Assembly: GCF_002252635.1 (NCBI RefSeq)
Contig: NZ_NQKX01000001.1
Span: 124,001 to 188,000 of the forward strand
DNA length: 64,000 bases
Source of the DNA: Synechococcus sp. MW101C3
Lineage (GTDB): Bacteria > Cyanobacteriota > Cyanobacteriia > PCC-6307 > Cyanobiaceae
Direction: 5' to 3'
The notes under the pieces are model-generated. The model had not been told where the DNA came from, did not search any database, and saw nothing but the letters and a program-made list of their open reading frames with translations. The number at the start of each line of letters is the position of its first letter. The first letter of the stretch is position 1. A program made the position numbers and the translations under genes. Shown one piece after another: positions 1 to 9,669 of the stretch.

Positions 1-1
1 A

Positions 2-976
2 TGTCGCATCGGCTTCCCTCCCGGTGCGTATGGCTCTTCCAATAGGTTTAATCATTACGTTAAATTCAGGCTAAAGGCTAATAGTAACTTCAGCAACAAT
101 ACAAATGCCAATGCGATTCAGGACGTTACCTTGAACAACGTCTCGATCCTCTCTGGTCAAGCAACCCCACCTACTAATCCATCAACGGCTGCTGCTAGCG
201 CTCCCGAATACCTGAATACGTGCGAGTACAGCGGAACCTTTCCGGCTACGGCCTCGTTTACTGGCGGGTTCCATTGCTTGGGCCCCACCGTTGATATGCG
301 TGGGCTCGGCAACAATCTCTGGATTGACACTACCGATCATTCCGTCACCTTTTACTACAACCGCTCAACGGACTCACGGGGTATAAGTATTAACAGTCCA
401 TTGATCAATCTGACTCAAGGTGGGTTGATGGCCAACGTGTCTTGCCCAAGAGGTGCGAATCCCCTGGGCACGGTGCCAGCGGAAAACTGCAAGACCCTAG
501 TATCAGAAAACATCTTTAATCCTGTAGGCGAATACGATCGTTTCAATATCTTCGGAAGGGATACTACTCCTGCGAATACATGCTTTGATTCCGGTCTAAG
601 CAACCAGCCTTGCAATCAGTTCATTGCGATTGGCGCTGACGCATCCGCTACGGCCGCCAATCGTTCCCGTATTGCGGGTGCATGGTTCTACTTGCCTTGG
701 GGCTATGTTTCCATCTGCGCCAATGGTTGCGGGGACATTCCAAATGCCGGTTTCGATATTAGCCAGAATGACAGTTGGAACTTTGGTGGGCGCATTTGGG
801 TTAGAACCATTCATAACGGTGGCCAAACCCATTTCAGAGTTCCACCTTCGACATCATCAACCCTGACCCAATTGGTTGGAGCGGCGAACTCGGCTGAAGT
901 TTCTTACATCGGCTGGGAAGGAGTCGACTGGGTGGCGCGTTCCTCAACGGCTGCACGCAAAGGATCCCTGGATTGA
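2..976 (+). CDS. C-terminal part of a probable exported pilus-associated protein, unknown function
   Basis: The frame is open from the left window edge, so the N-terminus and any signal peptide lie outside; the TTG at 131 is only an internal candidate start. About 324 residues are visible. They are rich in Asn, Ser, Thr and Gly and carry several Cys, which fits a disulfide-bonded exported protein, but no family is recognised. The stop lies 4 bp before the ATG of a prepilin gene and three prepilins follow in the same direction, so the gene probably heads or belongs to a minor-pilin operon. A role as an unusually large PilX/PilY-like pilus component is inferred from position only. Base composition is lower in GC than the core genes further right. 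Confidence 0.6.
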   Translation, partial: CRIGFPPGAYGSSNRFNHYVKFRLKANSNFSNNTNANAIQDVTLNNVSILSGQATPPTNPSTAAASAPEYLNTCEYSGTFPATASFTGGFHCLGPTVDMRGLGNNLWIDTTDHSVTFYYNRSTDSRGISINSPLINLTQGGLMANVSCPRGANPLGTVPAENCKTLVSENIFNPVGEYDRFNIFGRDTTPANTCFDSGLSNQPCNQFIAIGADASATAANRSRIAGAWFYLPWGYVSICANGCGDIPNAGFDISQNDSWNFGGRIWVRTIHNGGQTHFRVPPSTSSTLTQLVGAANSAEVSYIGWEGVDWVARSSTAARKGSLD

Positions 977-980
977 GCTG

Positions 981-1613
981 ATGCGCAAACTACTCAATCA
1001 CAGAGGCCATCGCCCAAGCCATGGCCCTTCATCTGCAGCACAGGGATCCGCCATCGTGGAGGTGTTGGTTTTCACCGTGATGATCACGATTGTGTTGGTC
1101 TCCACGGGTGCCATCTTCAACGGCATCAGCCGCAGAACCGTTTCCACGCGGCAGCAGGTGGTGATGCAATCGAGAATCGACGACAACCTGCGTGAAATCA
1201 AGACATTGGCCCGTCGCTACACCTGCTGTTCTGGTGTTTGCACCACGACCTCCCCCACCACCTTTGGGGTGATCTCGGGAGTGACCCAGCCCTGTGCCAC
1301 CAACAATCCTTTGGATGATCGTTACTACTTCCCTCAGGTTGATCTCGCTTCCACCACCGCAAACTTTCCGAATACCACTACCCCTTCTGAACCCATCGCT
1401 GTGGAGCAGCTCTGTGCGGCGAACAACAACACAGCCTTCTTGACCCCGTTTCAAACGGCGGTGAACGCTCTGCCGCAGCCTGCTAACGCCACCCGCACCA
1501 CATCCATCCAACCCGAGCGCATCTTGCGGGTTACCTTTACAGATAACAACCTCAACAACCGCGTTGTTCGTGTTGAAAACATCATCCCCCAGATGGCGTA
1601 TTTCTGCCCATGA
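981..1613 (+). CDS. Type IV prepilin-like protein (PilV-type minor pilin)
   Basis: 210 residues from the ATG at 981, chosen because it directly follows the upstream stop and gives a basic 22-residue leader. The leader ends in Gly and is followed by SAIVEVLVFTVMITIVLVST, so Glu falls at mature position +5 as required for type IV pilins cleaved by PilD. After the hydrophobic helix comes a globular part with several Cys, including a paired CC near residue 80, likely disulfide-bonded. It overlaps the next prepilin by 4 bp (ATGA), indicating translational coupling. The role is inferred as a minor pilin of a type IV pilus in the inner membrane or periplasm. Confidence 0.75.
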   Translation: MRKLLNHRGHRPSHGPSSAAQGSAIVEVLVFTVMITIVLVSTGAIFNGISRRTVSTRQQVVMQSRIDDNLREIKTLARRYTCCSGVCTTTSPTTFGVISGVTQPCATNNPLDDRYYFPQVDLASTTANFPNTTTPSEPIAVEQLCAANNNTAFLTPFQTAVNALPQPANATRTTSIQPERILRVTFTDNNLNNRVVRVENIIPQMAYFCP

Positions 1614-2179
1614 AGTTCAACGTTGCTGGTTCCCACCGTAAATCCCGCAGGCAGGCCTTTACGCTCGCCGAGCTGATGATCACCGTGGCAGTGATCGGTG
1701 TGATCGCCTTGGGTGGTGTGTATGCCTCCTCCCAGGTGATCGCCCGCCGGGATTTTGCCAACACAGCCGCCGCAGAGTTGGTTGGCTGGTTGGAGGCCAT
1801 TTCTGCACGCTCGGGATCCGTTGGGCCCTGCCGCGTGCAATTCACAACGGGCAATGCGCTAGAACCAGGAGCCACGTTTGCTTCCCTACAGACCAGCGAT
1901 GCCAGGTGCACCCCAGAGCCGAACCTGAGGCTTCCCTCCGTCTACGGCAATCGCGTCTACGACGTTGCCGTTACCTACACTCCCGTAGGCACAACATCGT
2001 TAGCCTTCACTTCCAGGGGTGGGGTTGTGGCCGGCAATGTGGAAGCCACCGTGAAGATCGCTGTGAGCAATCAATTGCCCTTGCGTTGTGTAAGGATTTC
2101 ATTCGGCTCGATCAGCACCGGCATCAACAACGCCACAGGCAATGTAGCTCAAACCTGCACCGTTTGGGAGCGCACATGA
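1610..2179 (+). CDS. Type IV prepilin-like protein (GspH/FimT-type)
   Basis: 189 residues. The leader is 16 residues, strongly basic and ends in Ala; the mature part begins FTLAELMITVAVIGVIALGG with Glu at +5. Ala instead of Gly at -1 also occurs in the two major-pilin-like genes of this window. The rest is a small beta-rich domain with a few Cys, as in FimT/GspH minor pilins. ATGA overlaps link it to the gene before and the gene after, so the three prepilins are one translationally coupled operon. Confidence 0.75.
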   Translation: MKFNVAGSHRKSRRQAFTLAELMITVAVIGVIALGGVYASSQVIARRDFANTAAAELVGWLEAISARSGSVGPCRVQFTTGNALEPGATFASLQTSDARCTPEPNLRLPSVYGNRVYDVAVTYTPVGTTSLAFTSRGGVVAGNVEATVKIAVSNQLPLRCVRISFGSISTGINNATGNVAQTCTVWERT

Positions 2180-2802
2180 TCAGATCTGCAGCTGCCAAAC
2201 CCAGGCACGCGAATGGCTTCACCCTGGTTGAACTGCTGATCGGAGGGGTGCTTTCCATCCTGGCGATGGGATCGGTGGCCTTCCTCGCTGTCCAACAGAT
2301 CCGCATCGCTGACAACGTCTATGCCTCCTCCACCATCGATCGCAGCTTCAGGCGCGTATCCGATCTGTTGAAAGTGGAGGTGGGTGAAGCCTGCCTTCTG
2401 CGCGGCGGGGCCAATCCACGCACAACGGCCACCCTGCCCGATACCCCCTGCAAACCTCAGAATCCTTCTGTGTGCGCGCCTGCTGCGGCCGCTGCGGATC
2501 TCCGTCTGCTGGTTCCGGTTCAGGCCCCAGGCTCTAACGCCATCACCTACACCGTGATCAGGTATTACCGCACCGGAACCGAGTTGCTTCGCGATGGCCC
2601 CCAGGTGGGAGCCAATGGCCTGCTAACGGCAACAGCCGCCACTGGCAGCCGGGTTCTTACCAACGTTTCCGCTTTCTCAGCCACCGTTTCAGCTGACTGC
2701 ACCTGGGTGAGGTTGAACGTAGGGCTCACCGTGCCGGGTTCTGCAAACGTGGTCACACGCACGCTCGATCTCTATTCTGGAGCCTCCCTGAGCATTCACT
2801 GA
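2176..2802 (+). CDS. Type IV prepilin-like protein (PilW-type minor pilin)
   Basis: 208 residues from the ATG at 2176, which overlaps the previous stop (ATGA). The leader MIRSAAAKPRHANG ends in Gly and is followed by FTLVELLIGGVLSILAMGSV, a canonical class III signal with Glu at +5. The C-terminal region contains several Cys and a long Ala/Thr-rich stretch. It is the last of three coupled minor pilins; the methyltransferase gene that follows starts one base after this stop and is likely in the same transcript. Confidence 0.78.
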   Translation: MIRSAAAKPRHANGFTLVELLIGGVLSILAMGSVAFLAVQQIRIADNVYASSTIDRSFRRVSDLLKVEVGEACLLRGGANPRTTATLPDTPCKPQNPSVCAPAAAAADLRLLVPVQAPGSNAITYTVIRYYRTGTELLRDGPQVGANGLLTATAATGSRVLTNVSAFSATVSADCTWVRLNVGLTVPGSANVVTRTLDLYSGASLSIH

Positions 2803-2803
2803 A

Positions 2804-4453
2804 TTGGCTCAAGCTGGCTGGGATCACGGCTATCACTCCTCAAGTTCTTATACGAGTGTGTTTTACCGTGAGCTAACGCCAAGTTGGCTTGATTTTGCAG
2901 CCTTGCTCAAGGGCCACTTGCCGCCCAGAGAATCTGAAGGTGAGCCCTTCGTTTTTCTCGATCTAGGTTGCGGCACAGGATTCTCCCTGGTGGTGCTGGC
3001 CTCGCTTTATCCAGAAGGCCGCTTTTTTGGGGTGGATTTTCATCCTGATCATGTGGCCCACGGCCTGGATCTGGCCCGCCGCGCCGGGCTGAAGAACGTG
3101 GAGATCATCGAAGCTGATTTTCTGGGCTTGGCTGCTCCAGGTGCGCTCCTTCCTTGGTCTGTTGGAGGCTGCCATTACGTGGTAGCCCATGGCATCGCCA
3201 CCTGGGTCACCGAGCCCGTTCAACAGGCCCTGCTGGCTGTGGCGGCCGCTTCTTTGCGTTCTGGCGGGTTGTTTTATTGCTCTTACAACACCTATCCCGG
3301 CTGGCTGGCAAGGAGCAGTTTTCAGCAGCTTCTTACGCTCGAGGTTCCTGCAGCGCACCAGGGGGGCAAAGGGCTCCACTTCCATGCAGCAGCGCGCGTG
3401 CTCACCCAACTGCTTGGCGATGAATCGCAACCTTCCCAGTTAGGCGCCTCGTATCCAAACCTGAGAAGAGAGCTGCAATCCGTTGAGTTTGCACCTGTCG
3501 ACTATCTCTTTGGTGAGTATGCCAATGCGGGTTGGTCTCCGCTGTATTTCACGCAGATGAGTGCGCGGTGCAAGCAGCACAAGTTGTCTTTTCTGGGTTC
3601 GGCCACCTATTCCGAATCGTTCATTGAACTGCTGCCAGCTCCGATGCGCGAGGTGGTGATGAAGGAGCCAAGAACAGAGGCCCGTGAATTGCTGGCTGAT
3701 CTCGCCACCAATAAGGCATTCCGCAGGGATCTCTTCACCAAGGGCCATGTTCGGCTCACGCCACAGGAATGGAGCCAGCGCCTCGGCACGCTGTCGTTTC
3801 GTCTGCTGCAGCCGCCGGAGGGGTGGTTGACGCACCCGCTGGAGGCCCTGCGCTTCAGAGCCTGCTTTGGCGAGATCCAGGGAGATCCGCAGGCTTACGG
3901 ACCCGTTCTCTCCGCTCTCTCGGCTTCACCGGCATCGATTGAGTCCCTCTTGCCCATCTGCCAGCAACCACACGGTGAGCTCGTCGTGATGCTTTCGCTC
4001 TTGCTTGAGGCCGGAGCCATCGGCTTCGAGCGTGGGCCCGCCGGTGCCAAGGCTGCTGCGCAGGTTCAGCGCCTCAATCTGTTGCTGCTGGGTCGCATGC
4101 AGGAGGGGCGTTCCTACACGCAGCTGGCCTTGCCCGCCGTGGGTTCCGCCGTTCCCTTTTCCGTGCTGGAGGCCTTGATCTACCGGGCCCAGCGCGAACA
4201 GCTTCAGGAGCCCATGCTCAGCAGCTGTGTGCTCCTGGGGCTCAAGGATCTCGATGTGCAGTTGCTTGGCCGTGATCATCAGGTGGTTGTGGAAACACCC
4301 GCTCAGATCGCGAGGATCCAAGAGATCGCTGCCGTGGTGATGGGCAGCAAAGTGCCCCTGCTCCAGCGTTTGGGTGGCCTGCCAACCGCGCCGCTCACGG
4401 CTTCCCGATCCACTCGGAGCCGAAGTAAGGCACCAACGCGTAAGGAATCCTGA
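2804..4453 (+). CDS. Class I SAM methyltransferase with methyltransferase-regulatory domain
   Basis: 549 residues from a TTG at 2804, one base after the minor-pilin stop; a paralogue (7963-9552) begins at the matching place, which supports this start. Motif I, LDLGCGTGFSLVVLA, lies near residue 48, with an acidic GVDFHPDHV strand after it, so the N-terminal third is a Rossmann methyltransferase. The middle and C-terminal parts resemble the predicted methyltransferase regulatory domain family (PF10119 type). The substrate is unknown. Its position directly behind three prepilins suggests action on the pilus or its assembly, which is inference. The last 59 bp overlap the convergent 3' end of serS. 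Confidence 0.75.
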   Translation: MAQAGWDHGYHSSSSYTSVFYRELTPSWLDFAALLKGHLPPRESEGEPFVFLDLGCGTGFSLVVLASLYPEGRFFGVDFHPDHVAHGLDLARRAGLKNVEIIEADFLGLAAPGALLPWSVGGCHYVVAHGIATWVTEPVQQALLAVAAASLRSGGLFYCSYNTYPGWLARSSFQQLLTLEVPAAHQGGKGLHFHAAARVLTQLLGDESQPSQLGASYPNLRRELQSVEFAPVDYLFGEYANAGWSPLYFTQMSARCKQHKLSFLGSATYSESFIELLPAPMREVVMKEPRTEARELLADLATNKAFRRDLFTKGHVRLTPQEWSQRLGTLSFRLLQPPEGWLTHPLEALRFRACFGEIQGDPQAYGPVLSALSASPASIESLLPICQQPHGELVVMLSLLLEAGAIGFERGPAGAKAAAQVQRLNLLLLGRMQEGRSYTQLALPAVGSAVPFSVLEALIYRAQREQLQEPMLSSCVLLGLKDLDVQLLGRDHQVVVETPAQIARIQEIAAVVMGSKVPLLQRLGGLPTAPLTASRSTRSRSKAPTRKES

Positions 4454-5681
4454 CGCTGCCGTCGCTCTGCTGTCCCGCCTCCAGGAGCGCGGCCATGGTG
4501 CGTCCCACGGCCAGGCCGCTGCCATTGAGGGTGTGCAGCAGGCGCGTGTGCTTGCCCTCCCGGTAGCGGATCGAGGCGCGGCGCGCCTGGAAATCACCGC
4601 AGGTGCTGCAGCTGGAAATTTCGCGGTAGGTGCCGGCTCCCGCCAGCCACACTTCCAGGTCGTAGGTGCGGGCGGCCGAAAAGCCCAGATCGCCACTGCA
4701 CAGTTCCAGGCGCCGGTAAGGCAGCTCCAGCGCTTCCAGAATCGCCTCGGCATCCCGGGTGAGCTGCTCGTGGGCCTGCTCTGATTGCTCGGGCAGGCAA
4801 AACCAGTAGAGCTCCACCTTGTTGAACTGGTGCAGGCGGATCAGTCCACGCGTGTCGCGGCCGTAGGAGCCGGCCTCCCGGCGGAAGCAGGGGGTGTAAG
4901 CCGCATACTTCAGCGGCAACTGCTCGGCGTTGATCACCTCGCTGCGATGCAGGGAGGTGATGGGCACTTCAGCTGTGGGAGTGAGCCAGAGGTCGTCCTC
5001 TGCGCAGCGGAAGCTTTCCTCGGCGAACTTCGGCAGCTGGCCGGAGCCGGTGAGGCTGGCCGTGTTCACCAGGATCGGCGGCAACACTTCGGTGTAACCC
5101 CTGGAGGAGTGGCGATCCAGCATGAAGCTGATCAGCGCCCGCTCCAGCCGCGCACCCTGGCCCATCAGAGTCACAAAGCGGCTCTGGGCAATCCGCACCG
5201 AGCGTTCGGTGTCAACGATGCCGAGCCGTTCGGCAATCTGCCAGTGCTCTTCGAGCTGCTCTCCCTCGGCGGCCAGCCGCGGGGTGCCCCAGCGCTTCAC
5301 CTCCACGTTGTCGGCCTCGCTGCAGCCCGTTGGGCAGAGGGGCGAGGGCAGGTTGGGCAGCACCATCAGCTGCTGCATCAACTGCGCTTCGAGGCCCTTC
5401 TCCTGCTCCTCGATCTCCCCCACCCGCTGCTTGATCTGCGCGCCCTGCTGGCGCAGCTCCTTCACCTCCGCGCCGCCGGGGGCGGCGCCGGCCTTGATCA
5501 GCTCTCCCACCTCACGGCCGATGCGGTTGCCGTCTGCTTGCAGCTCACTGCGTTGCTGTTCCAGATCACGCGTTTCAAGGGCGAGCTGGTGGCAGCCATC
5601 GAGATCAGCCACCGCGCCCCGGCGGCTAAGGCCTTCGGCGATCTGCGCAGGGTTGTCGCGCAGGAGGCGCTGATCCAGCAC
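4395..5681 (-). CDS. serS: Seryl-tRNA synthetase
   Basis: 428 residues, normal for bacterial SerRS. It charges tRNA-Ser with serine in the cytoplasm, and two tRNA-Ser genes occur in this window. The N-terminus (about residues 25-105) is the coiled-coil arm that binds the long variable arm of tRNA-Ser. The class II core shows motif 2 around FRREAGSYGRDTRGL and motif 3 around GSGLAVGRTMAALLE near the C-terminus. The 3' end runs 59 bp into the convergent methyltransferase gene. A NifU-domain gene lies just upstream on the same strand. Confidence 0.96.
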   Translation of the reverse strand: MLDQRLLRDNPAQIAEGLSRRGAVADLDGCHQLALETRDLEQQRSELQADGNRIGREVGELIKAGAAPGGAEVKELRQQGAQIKQRVGEIEEQEKGLEAQLMQQLMVLPNLPSPLCPTGCSEADNVEVKRWGTPRLAAEGEQLEEHWQIAERLGIVDTERSVRIAQSRFVTLMGQGARLERALISFMLDRHSSRGYTEVLPPILVNTASLTGSGQLPKFAEESFRCAEDDLWLTPTAEVPITSLHRSEVINAEQLPLKYAAYTPCFRREAGSYGRDTRGLIRLHQFNKVELYWFCLPEQSEQAHEQLTRDAEAILEALELPYRRLELCSGDLGFSAARTYDLEVWLAGAGTYREISSCSTCGDFQARRASIRYREGKHTRLLHTLNGSGLAVGRTMAALLEAGQQSDGSVRIPYALVPYFGSEWIGKP

Positions 5682-5729
5682 GGCGGGGATTGCAGATGGG
5701 GCGCAGGTTAGTTCTGCGCGGTCCCCCGC

Positions 5730-6011
5730 TCAGAGCACCTGCACCACTTCGCTCACCTCGGGAATCGATTCGCGCAGCTTGCGCTCGATGCCCATCTTGA
5801 GCGTCATGGTGCTGCTGGGGCAGGAGCCGCAGGCGCCCTGCAGGCGCACCTTCACGATCGGCCCGTCGATTTCCACGATTTCCACGTTGCCGCCATCGGC
5901 CATCAGGTAAGGGCGCAGCTCATCGAGCACACGCTCCACGTTCTCGACCGTGAGGGCTCGGGGATCGGCGGCTGGGGCCTCAGCGGTGGGGGCGGTGGTT
6001 TCGCTGGACAT
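5730..6011 (-). CDS. NifU-like C-terminal domain protein (Fe-S scaffold)
   Basis: 93 residues, made of a short Ala/Pro-rich N-terminus and one complete Nfu domain. The conserved CGSCPSS motif near residue 60 supplies the two Cys that hold a [4Fe-4S] cluster between two subunits. In cyanobacteria this small NifU-type protein delivers clusters, for example to photosystem I; the role here is by family. It is divergent from lepA and lies upstream of serS on the same strand, separated by 48 bp. Confidence 0.92.
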   Translation of the reverse strand: MSSETTAPTAEAPAADPRALTVENVERVLDELRPYLMADGGNVEIVEIDGPIVKVRLQGACGSCPSSTMTLKMGIERKLRESIPEVSEVVQVL

Positions 6012-6152
6012 GGATCGGGTTCGAGGATGCGATCAGCTTAGGCAGGGCAGCCGAAGGCAGGGCTGTTCGGCACGGCCGGCGTGGTGTCCCGGCGACGCAG
6101 GGACCGCTTTCTAAGATTCGGACACTTCCTCTGAACGGGCTGACCCGCTGCG

Positions 6153-7961
6153 ATGACCGACGTTCCCGTTCAGCGGATCCGCAACTTCTGCATCATTGCC
6201 CACATCGACCACGGCAAATCCACCCTGGCCGACCGCCTGCTGCAGGAAACCGGAACGGTGGCGGAGCGCGACATGCAGGCCCAGTTCCTCGACAACATGG
6301 AGCTGGAGCGGGAACGGGGCATCACGATCAAGCTGCAGGCGGCGCGGATGGAGTTCCGTGCGGCCGATGGCGAGCTCTACATCCTCAACCTGATCGACAC
6401 GCCGGGGCACGTCGACTTCTCCTACGAGGTGAGCCGCAGCCTGCAGGCCTGCGAAGGGGCCCTGCTGGTGGTGGATGCCAGCCAGGGGGTGGAGGCCCAG
6501 ACCCTGGCCAACGTGTACCTGGCCCTGGAGAACGATCTCGAGATCATCCCGGTGCTCAACAAGATCGACCTGCCCGGCGCCGATCCCGCCCGGATCAAGG
6601 AGGAGATCGAGGCGATCATCGGCCTCGACACCTCCAAGGCGATCGACTGCTCCGCGAAGACCGGCCTGGGAGTGCCCGACATCCTGCAGGCGGTGGTGGA
6701 CCGGGTGCCGGCGCCGGCCGACCGGGTGAGCGAGCCGCTGCGGGCGTTGATCTTCGACTCCTACTACGACCCCTACCGGGGCGTGATCGTGTACTTCCGG
6801 GTGATCAGCGGCGTGATCGCCCGCAAGGACAAGGTGCTGCTGATGGCCAGCGGCAAGACGGTGGAGCTCGATGAGGTGGGCGTGATGGCGCCCGACCAGC
6901 GGCAGGTGGACAGCCTCCACGCCGGCGAGGTGGGCTACATGGCGGCCTCGATCAAGGCGGTGGCCGATGCGCGCGTGGGCGACACGATCACCCTGGCGGC
7001 CAATCCAGCCGCCGAGCCGCTGCCTGGCTATGCCGAGGCCAAGCCGATGGTGTTCTGCGGCCTCTTCCCCACCGATGCCGATCAATACCCGGATCTGCGG
7101 GAAGCGCTCGACAAGCTGCAGCTCTCCGATGCGGCCTTGAAGTACGAGCCGGAAACCAGCAGCGCCATGGGCTTCGGTTTCCGCTGCGGCTTTCTGGGGC
7201 TGCTGCACATGGAGATCGTGCAGGAGCGCCTCGAGCGCGAATACGACCTCGACCTGATCGTGACGGCGCCCTCGGTGATCTATCAGGTGAACATGGTGGA
7301 CGGCAGTGTTCAGATGGTGGACAATCCCGCCACCCTGCCGGATCCGCAGAAACGGGAATCGATCGAGGAGCCCTACGTGAAGCTGGAGATTTACACCCCC
7401 AACAGCTTCAACGGCGCCCTGATGGAGCTGTGCCAGGAGCGGCGCGGTGAGTTCATCGACATGAAGTACATCACCACCGATCGGGTCACCCTGCACTACG
7501 AAATGCCGCTGGCTGAGGTGGTGACGGATTTCTTCGATGTGATGAAGAGCCGCACCAAGGGCTACGCCTCGATGGAATACAGCCTGATCGGCTACCGCAA
7601 GAACGAGCTGGTGCGCCTCGATGTGCTGATCAACAGTGAGAAGGCCGATCCGCTCACCACGATCGTGCACCGCGACAAGGCCTACAACGTGGGCAAGGGG
7701 CTGGTGGAGAAGCTCAAGGAGCTGATTCCACGCCAGCAGTTCAAGATTCCGATCCAGGCCTCGATCGGTAGCCGCATCATTGCCAGCGAAAGCATCAGCG
7801 CCATCCGCAAGGATGTGCTGGCCAAGTGCTACGGCGGTGACATCTCTCGCAAGAAGAAGCTGCTCAAGAAGCAGGCCAAGGGCAAGAAACGCATGAAGGC
7901 GATGGGCCGCGTGGACGTGCCCCAGGAGGCCTTCATGGCGGTGCTCAAGCTCAATCAGTAG
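6153..7961 (+). CDS. lepA: Elongation factor 4 (LepA), ribosome back-translocating GTPase
   Basis: 602 residues, the normal length. The N-terminal GTPase domain shows [15 protein letters not shown] (P-loop), [12 protein letters not shown] (G3) and NKID (G4). EF-G-like domains follow, then the LepA-specific C-terminal domain with its basic tail rich in Lys ([19 protein letters not shown]). It acts on stalled ribosomes in the cytoplasm. The gene ends one base before the convergent stop of the second methyltransferase. The start ATG at 6153 matches the conserved N-terminus of the family. Confidence 0.97.
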   Translation: MTDVPVQRIRNFCIIAHIDHGKSTLADRLLQETGTVAERDMQAQFLDNMELERERGITIKLQAARMEFRAADGELYILNLIDTPGHVDFSYEVSRSLQACEGALLVVDASQGVEAQTLANVYLALENDLEIIPVLNKIDLPGADPARIKEEIEAIIGLDTSKAIDCSAKTGLGVPDILQAVVDRVPAPADRVSEPLRALIFDSYYDPYRGVIVYFRVISGVIARKDKVLLMASGKTVELDEVGVMAPDQRQVDSLHAGEVGYMAASIKAVADARVGDTITLAANPAAEPLPGYAEAKPMVFCGLFPTDADQYPDLREALDKLQLSDAALKYEPETSSAMGFGFRCGFLGLLHMEIVQERLEREYDLDLIVTAPSVIYQVNMVDGSVQMVDNPATLPDPQKRESIEEPYVKLEIYTPNSFNGALMELCQERRGEFIDMKYITTDRVTLHYEMPLAEVVTDFFDVMKSRTKGYASMEYSLIGYRKNELVRLDVLINSEKADPLTTIVHRDKAYNVGKGLVEKLKELIPRQQFKIPIQASIGSRIIASESISAIRKDVLAKCYGGDISRKKKLLKKQAKGKKRMKAMGRVDVPQEAFMAVLKLNQ

Positions 7962-7962
7962 C

Positions 7963-9552
7963 TCAGGTCATCACCCCGAGGCGGCGCAGCATCGGCAGCA
8001 CGGTGGTCTGAAGATCCGCGGCCAGCTTCTGGAAGGCCTCCAGCTGGGCGGCAGGATCTTCCAGAAGCTGGCCTTTGGCATCCTTGATATCAGCGGCGCC
8101 CATGGAGGCCAGGCCCGCCTGCACGCACATCGCGAGCAATTCTCCTTCCATGCCTTGCTCCAGGCCTTGGGTCGCCATGGCCTGGATGGTGGTGAAGCTC
8201 ACGGCGTTGCCGAGCAGCGGGCTTGCAAGGTTGGCGAGCTGGGCGCCTTCCAGCATCAGTTCAATCACCGCCACATTGAACGGCTGGCAGCTGGCGCGGG
8301 CGGCCTCGCAGGCGGCCCCTCGGTGCAGGCCGATGCGGTTGGCATGCAGCAGCAGTGTCACCACTCGGATGGCTTCCTCTGGCGGCAGGTTGGTGCTTGT
8401 TGCGAGGTCTTCCAGACTGCAGGGGCCAGCTTCGGTCAGGCGCGCCTCCATGCCGGCGCAGGAGGCATGGCTGGCGGTGAGGGTGCCGAAGCTGGTGGTG
8501 AAGGTGTAGTCGTCCATGGGAGGCGCGGCCTGCAGCGTCAAGAACAAGCGGCCAAGGGCCTGGTGGCGCTGGGCCCGGTTGAGGTGGAGCTGGCCGTTCA
8601 CGAAGATGTCACGGCGGAAGGATTTGTTGCTGCCCAGATCCAGAAGCGTTTCGCGCACCAGCGGATCCTGCTCGGCCTTCACCACGGCCTGAAGCGGCGC
8701 GGGCAGTAGATCGTCGAACAGTTCCGGCAGGGTGGCGCTGGCCAGGGGCCGCAGCTTGTGCGCCATCAGGCGCTGATGCATGTCGGCCACATAGAGCGGT
8801 TGCCAGCCGTCGTTGGCGTACTCGTGGGGGAGATAACGCTGATCCTGTTTGATCGCTTGCTCCACTTCCGCCCGCAAAGTGGGCAAGGCCATTCCCAGAA
8901 CAGCGGGGTCGTTTGCCGGGCCCACCAGGGCGAGTAGGCGTTGGCTAGCACGTTGCATCGCGCCCTTCGCATCGCAGCCAGCCCCCTGCTTGAGCTCCAC
9001 TTTGAGTAACTGATGGAAGGCTAGGCGTGGTAACCAGCCAGGAAAGGTGTTGTAGGAGCAATAGAACAGGCCGCCGGGCCGCAGTGCCGCCGCCGCCACT
9101 GCGAACAGTGCCTGCTGCACCGGTTCGATCACCCAGGTGGCGATGCCATGGGCGGCCACATAGTGGAACTGGGCCGCTCCCCCTGGGGTGGTGGCTGCCG
9201 TAGCGGGGGGGCGCAGCGCGGAGGGATCGCGCTGGAGATCAAGGAAATCGGTTTCCAGGAAGGTGATGTTGGCGAGCCCCAGGCGGCGGGCCAACCACTG
9301 GCCGTGGGCGATGTGATCGGGCAGGAAATCCACGCCGGTGAACTCCCCTTCGGGATAGAGCGCCGCCAGGATGCAGAGCCCAAAGCCCATGCCGCAACCG
9401 AGATCCAGATAGCTGAAGGGTTCGCCCTCCACGGAGCGGGGCGGGCGGTGCCCTTTCACGAGCGCAGCGAAATCGAGCCAGTTCGGCGCCATCTCCCGGT
9501 AGTAGCCGATGGTGTAGTAATCACTGGAGTAGTAGCCCTGATCCCAGCCCAT
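7963..9552 (-). CDS. Class I SAM methyltransferase with regulatory domain, paralogue of 2804-4453
   Basis: 529 residues from an ATG at 9552. The N-terminus MGWDQGYYSSDYYTIGYYRE matches the paralogue closely, as do the WLDFAAL, motif I (LDLGCGMGFGLCILAALYP), VAAHGIATWV and LFYCSYNTFPGW segments. The C-terminal half is the same regulatory-domain type. It is divergent from the second minor-pilin operon, which begins 117 bp away. Thus both copies of this family sit beside pilin operons, which suggests a linked function such as pilus modification; the substrate cannot be told from sequence. Confidence 0.78.
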   Translation of the reverse strand: MGWDQGYYSSDYYTIGYYREMAPNWLDFAALVKGHRPPRSVEGEPFSYLDLGCGMGFGLCILAALYPEGEFTGVDFLPDHIAHGQWLARRLGLANITFLETDFLDLQRDPSALRPPATAATTPGGAAQFHYVAAHGIATWVIEPVQQALFAVAAAALRPGGLFYCSYNTFPGWLPRLAFHQLLKVELKQGAGCDAKGAMQRASQRLLALVGPANDPAVLGMALPTLRAEVEQAIKQDQRYLPHEYANDGWQPLYVADMHQRLMAHKLRPLASATLPELFDDLLPAPLQAVVKAEQDPLVRETLLDLGSNKSFRRDIFVNGQLHLNRAQRHQALGRLFLTLQAAPPMDDYTFTTSFGTLTASHASCAGMEARLTEAGPCSLEDLATSTNLPPEEAIRVVTLLLHANRIGLHRGAACEAARASCQPFNVAVIELMLEGAQLANLASPLLGNAVSFTTIQAMATQGLEQGMEGELLAMCVQAGLASMGAADIKDAKGQLLEDPAAQLEAFQKLAADLQTTVLPMLRRLGVMT

Positions 9553-9669
9553 TCGGTGGCGCCCGGTTGCGTGATTGTTGGGTAGCGGGCGAAGCCTACC
9601 GGGTGTTTCCTGCGCTGCCGGGGAGCAAATCAGCCACGGCCGGGAACACTCCCAGGGTCGTGATCATCC

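Noticed and set aside
6111-7670. Long open frame antisense to lepA, rich in His and Gln
   Set aside because: It mirrors lepA codons in GC-rich DNA, has no domain and lies inside a certain gene.
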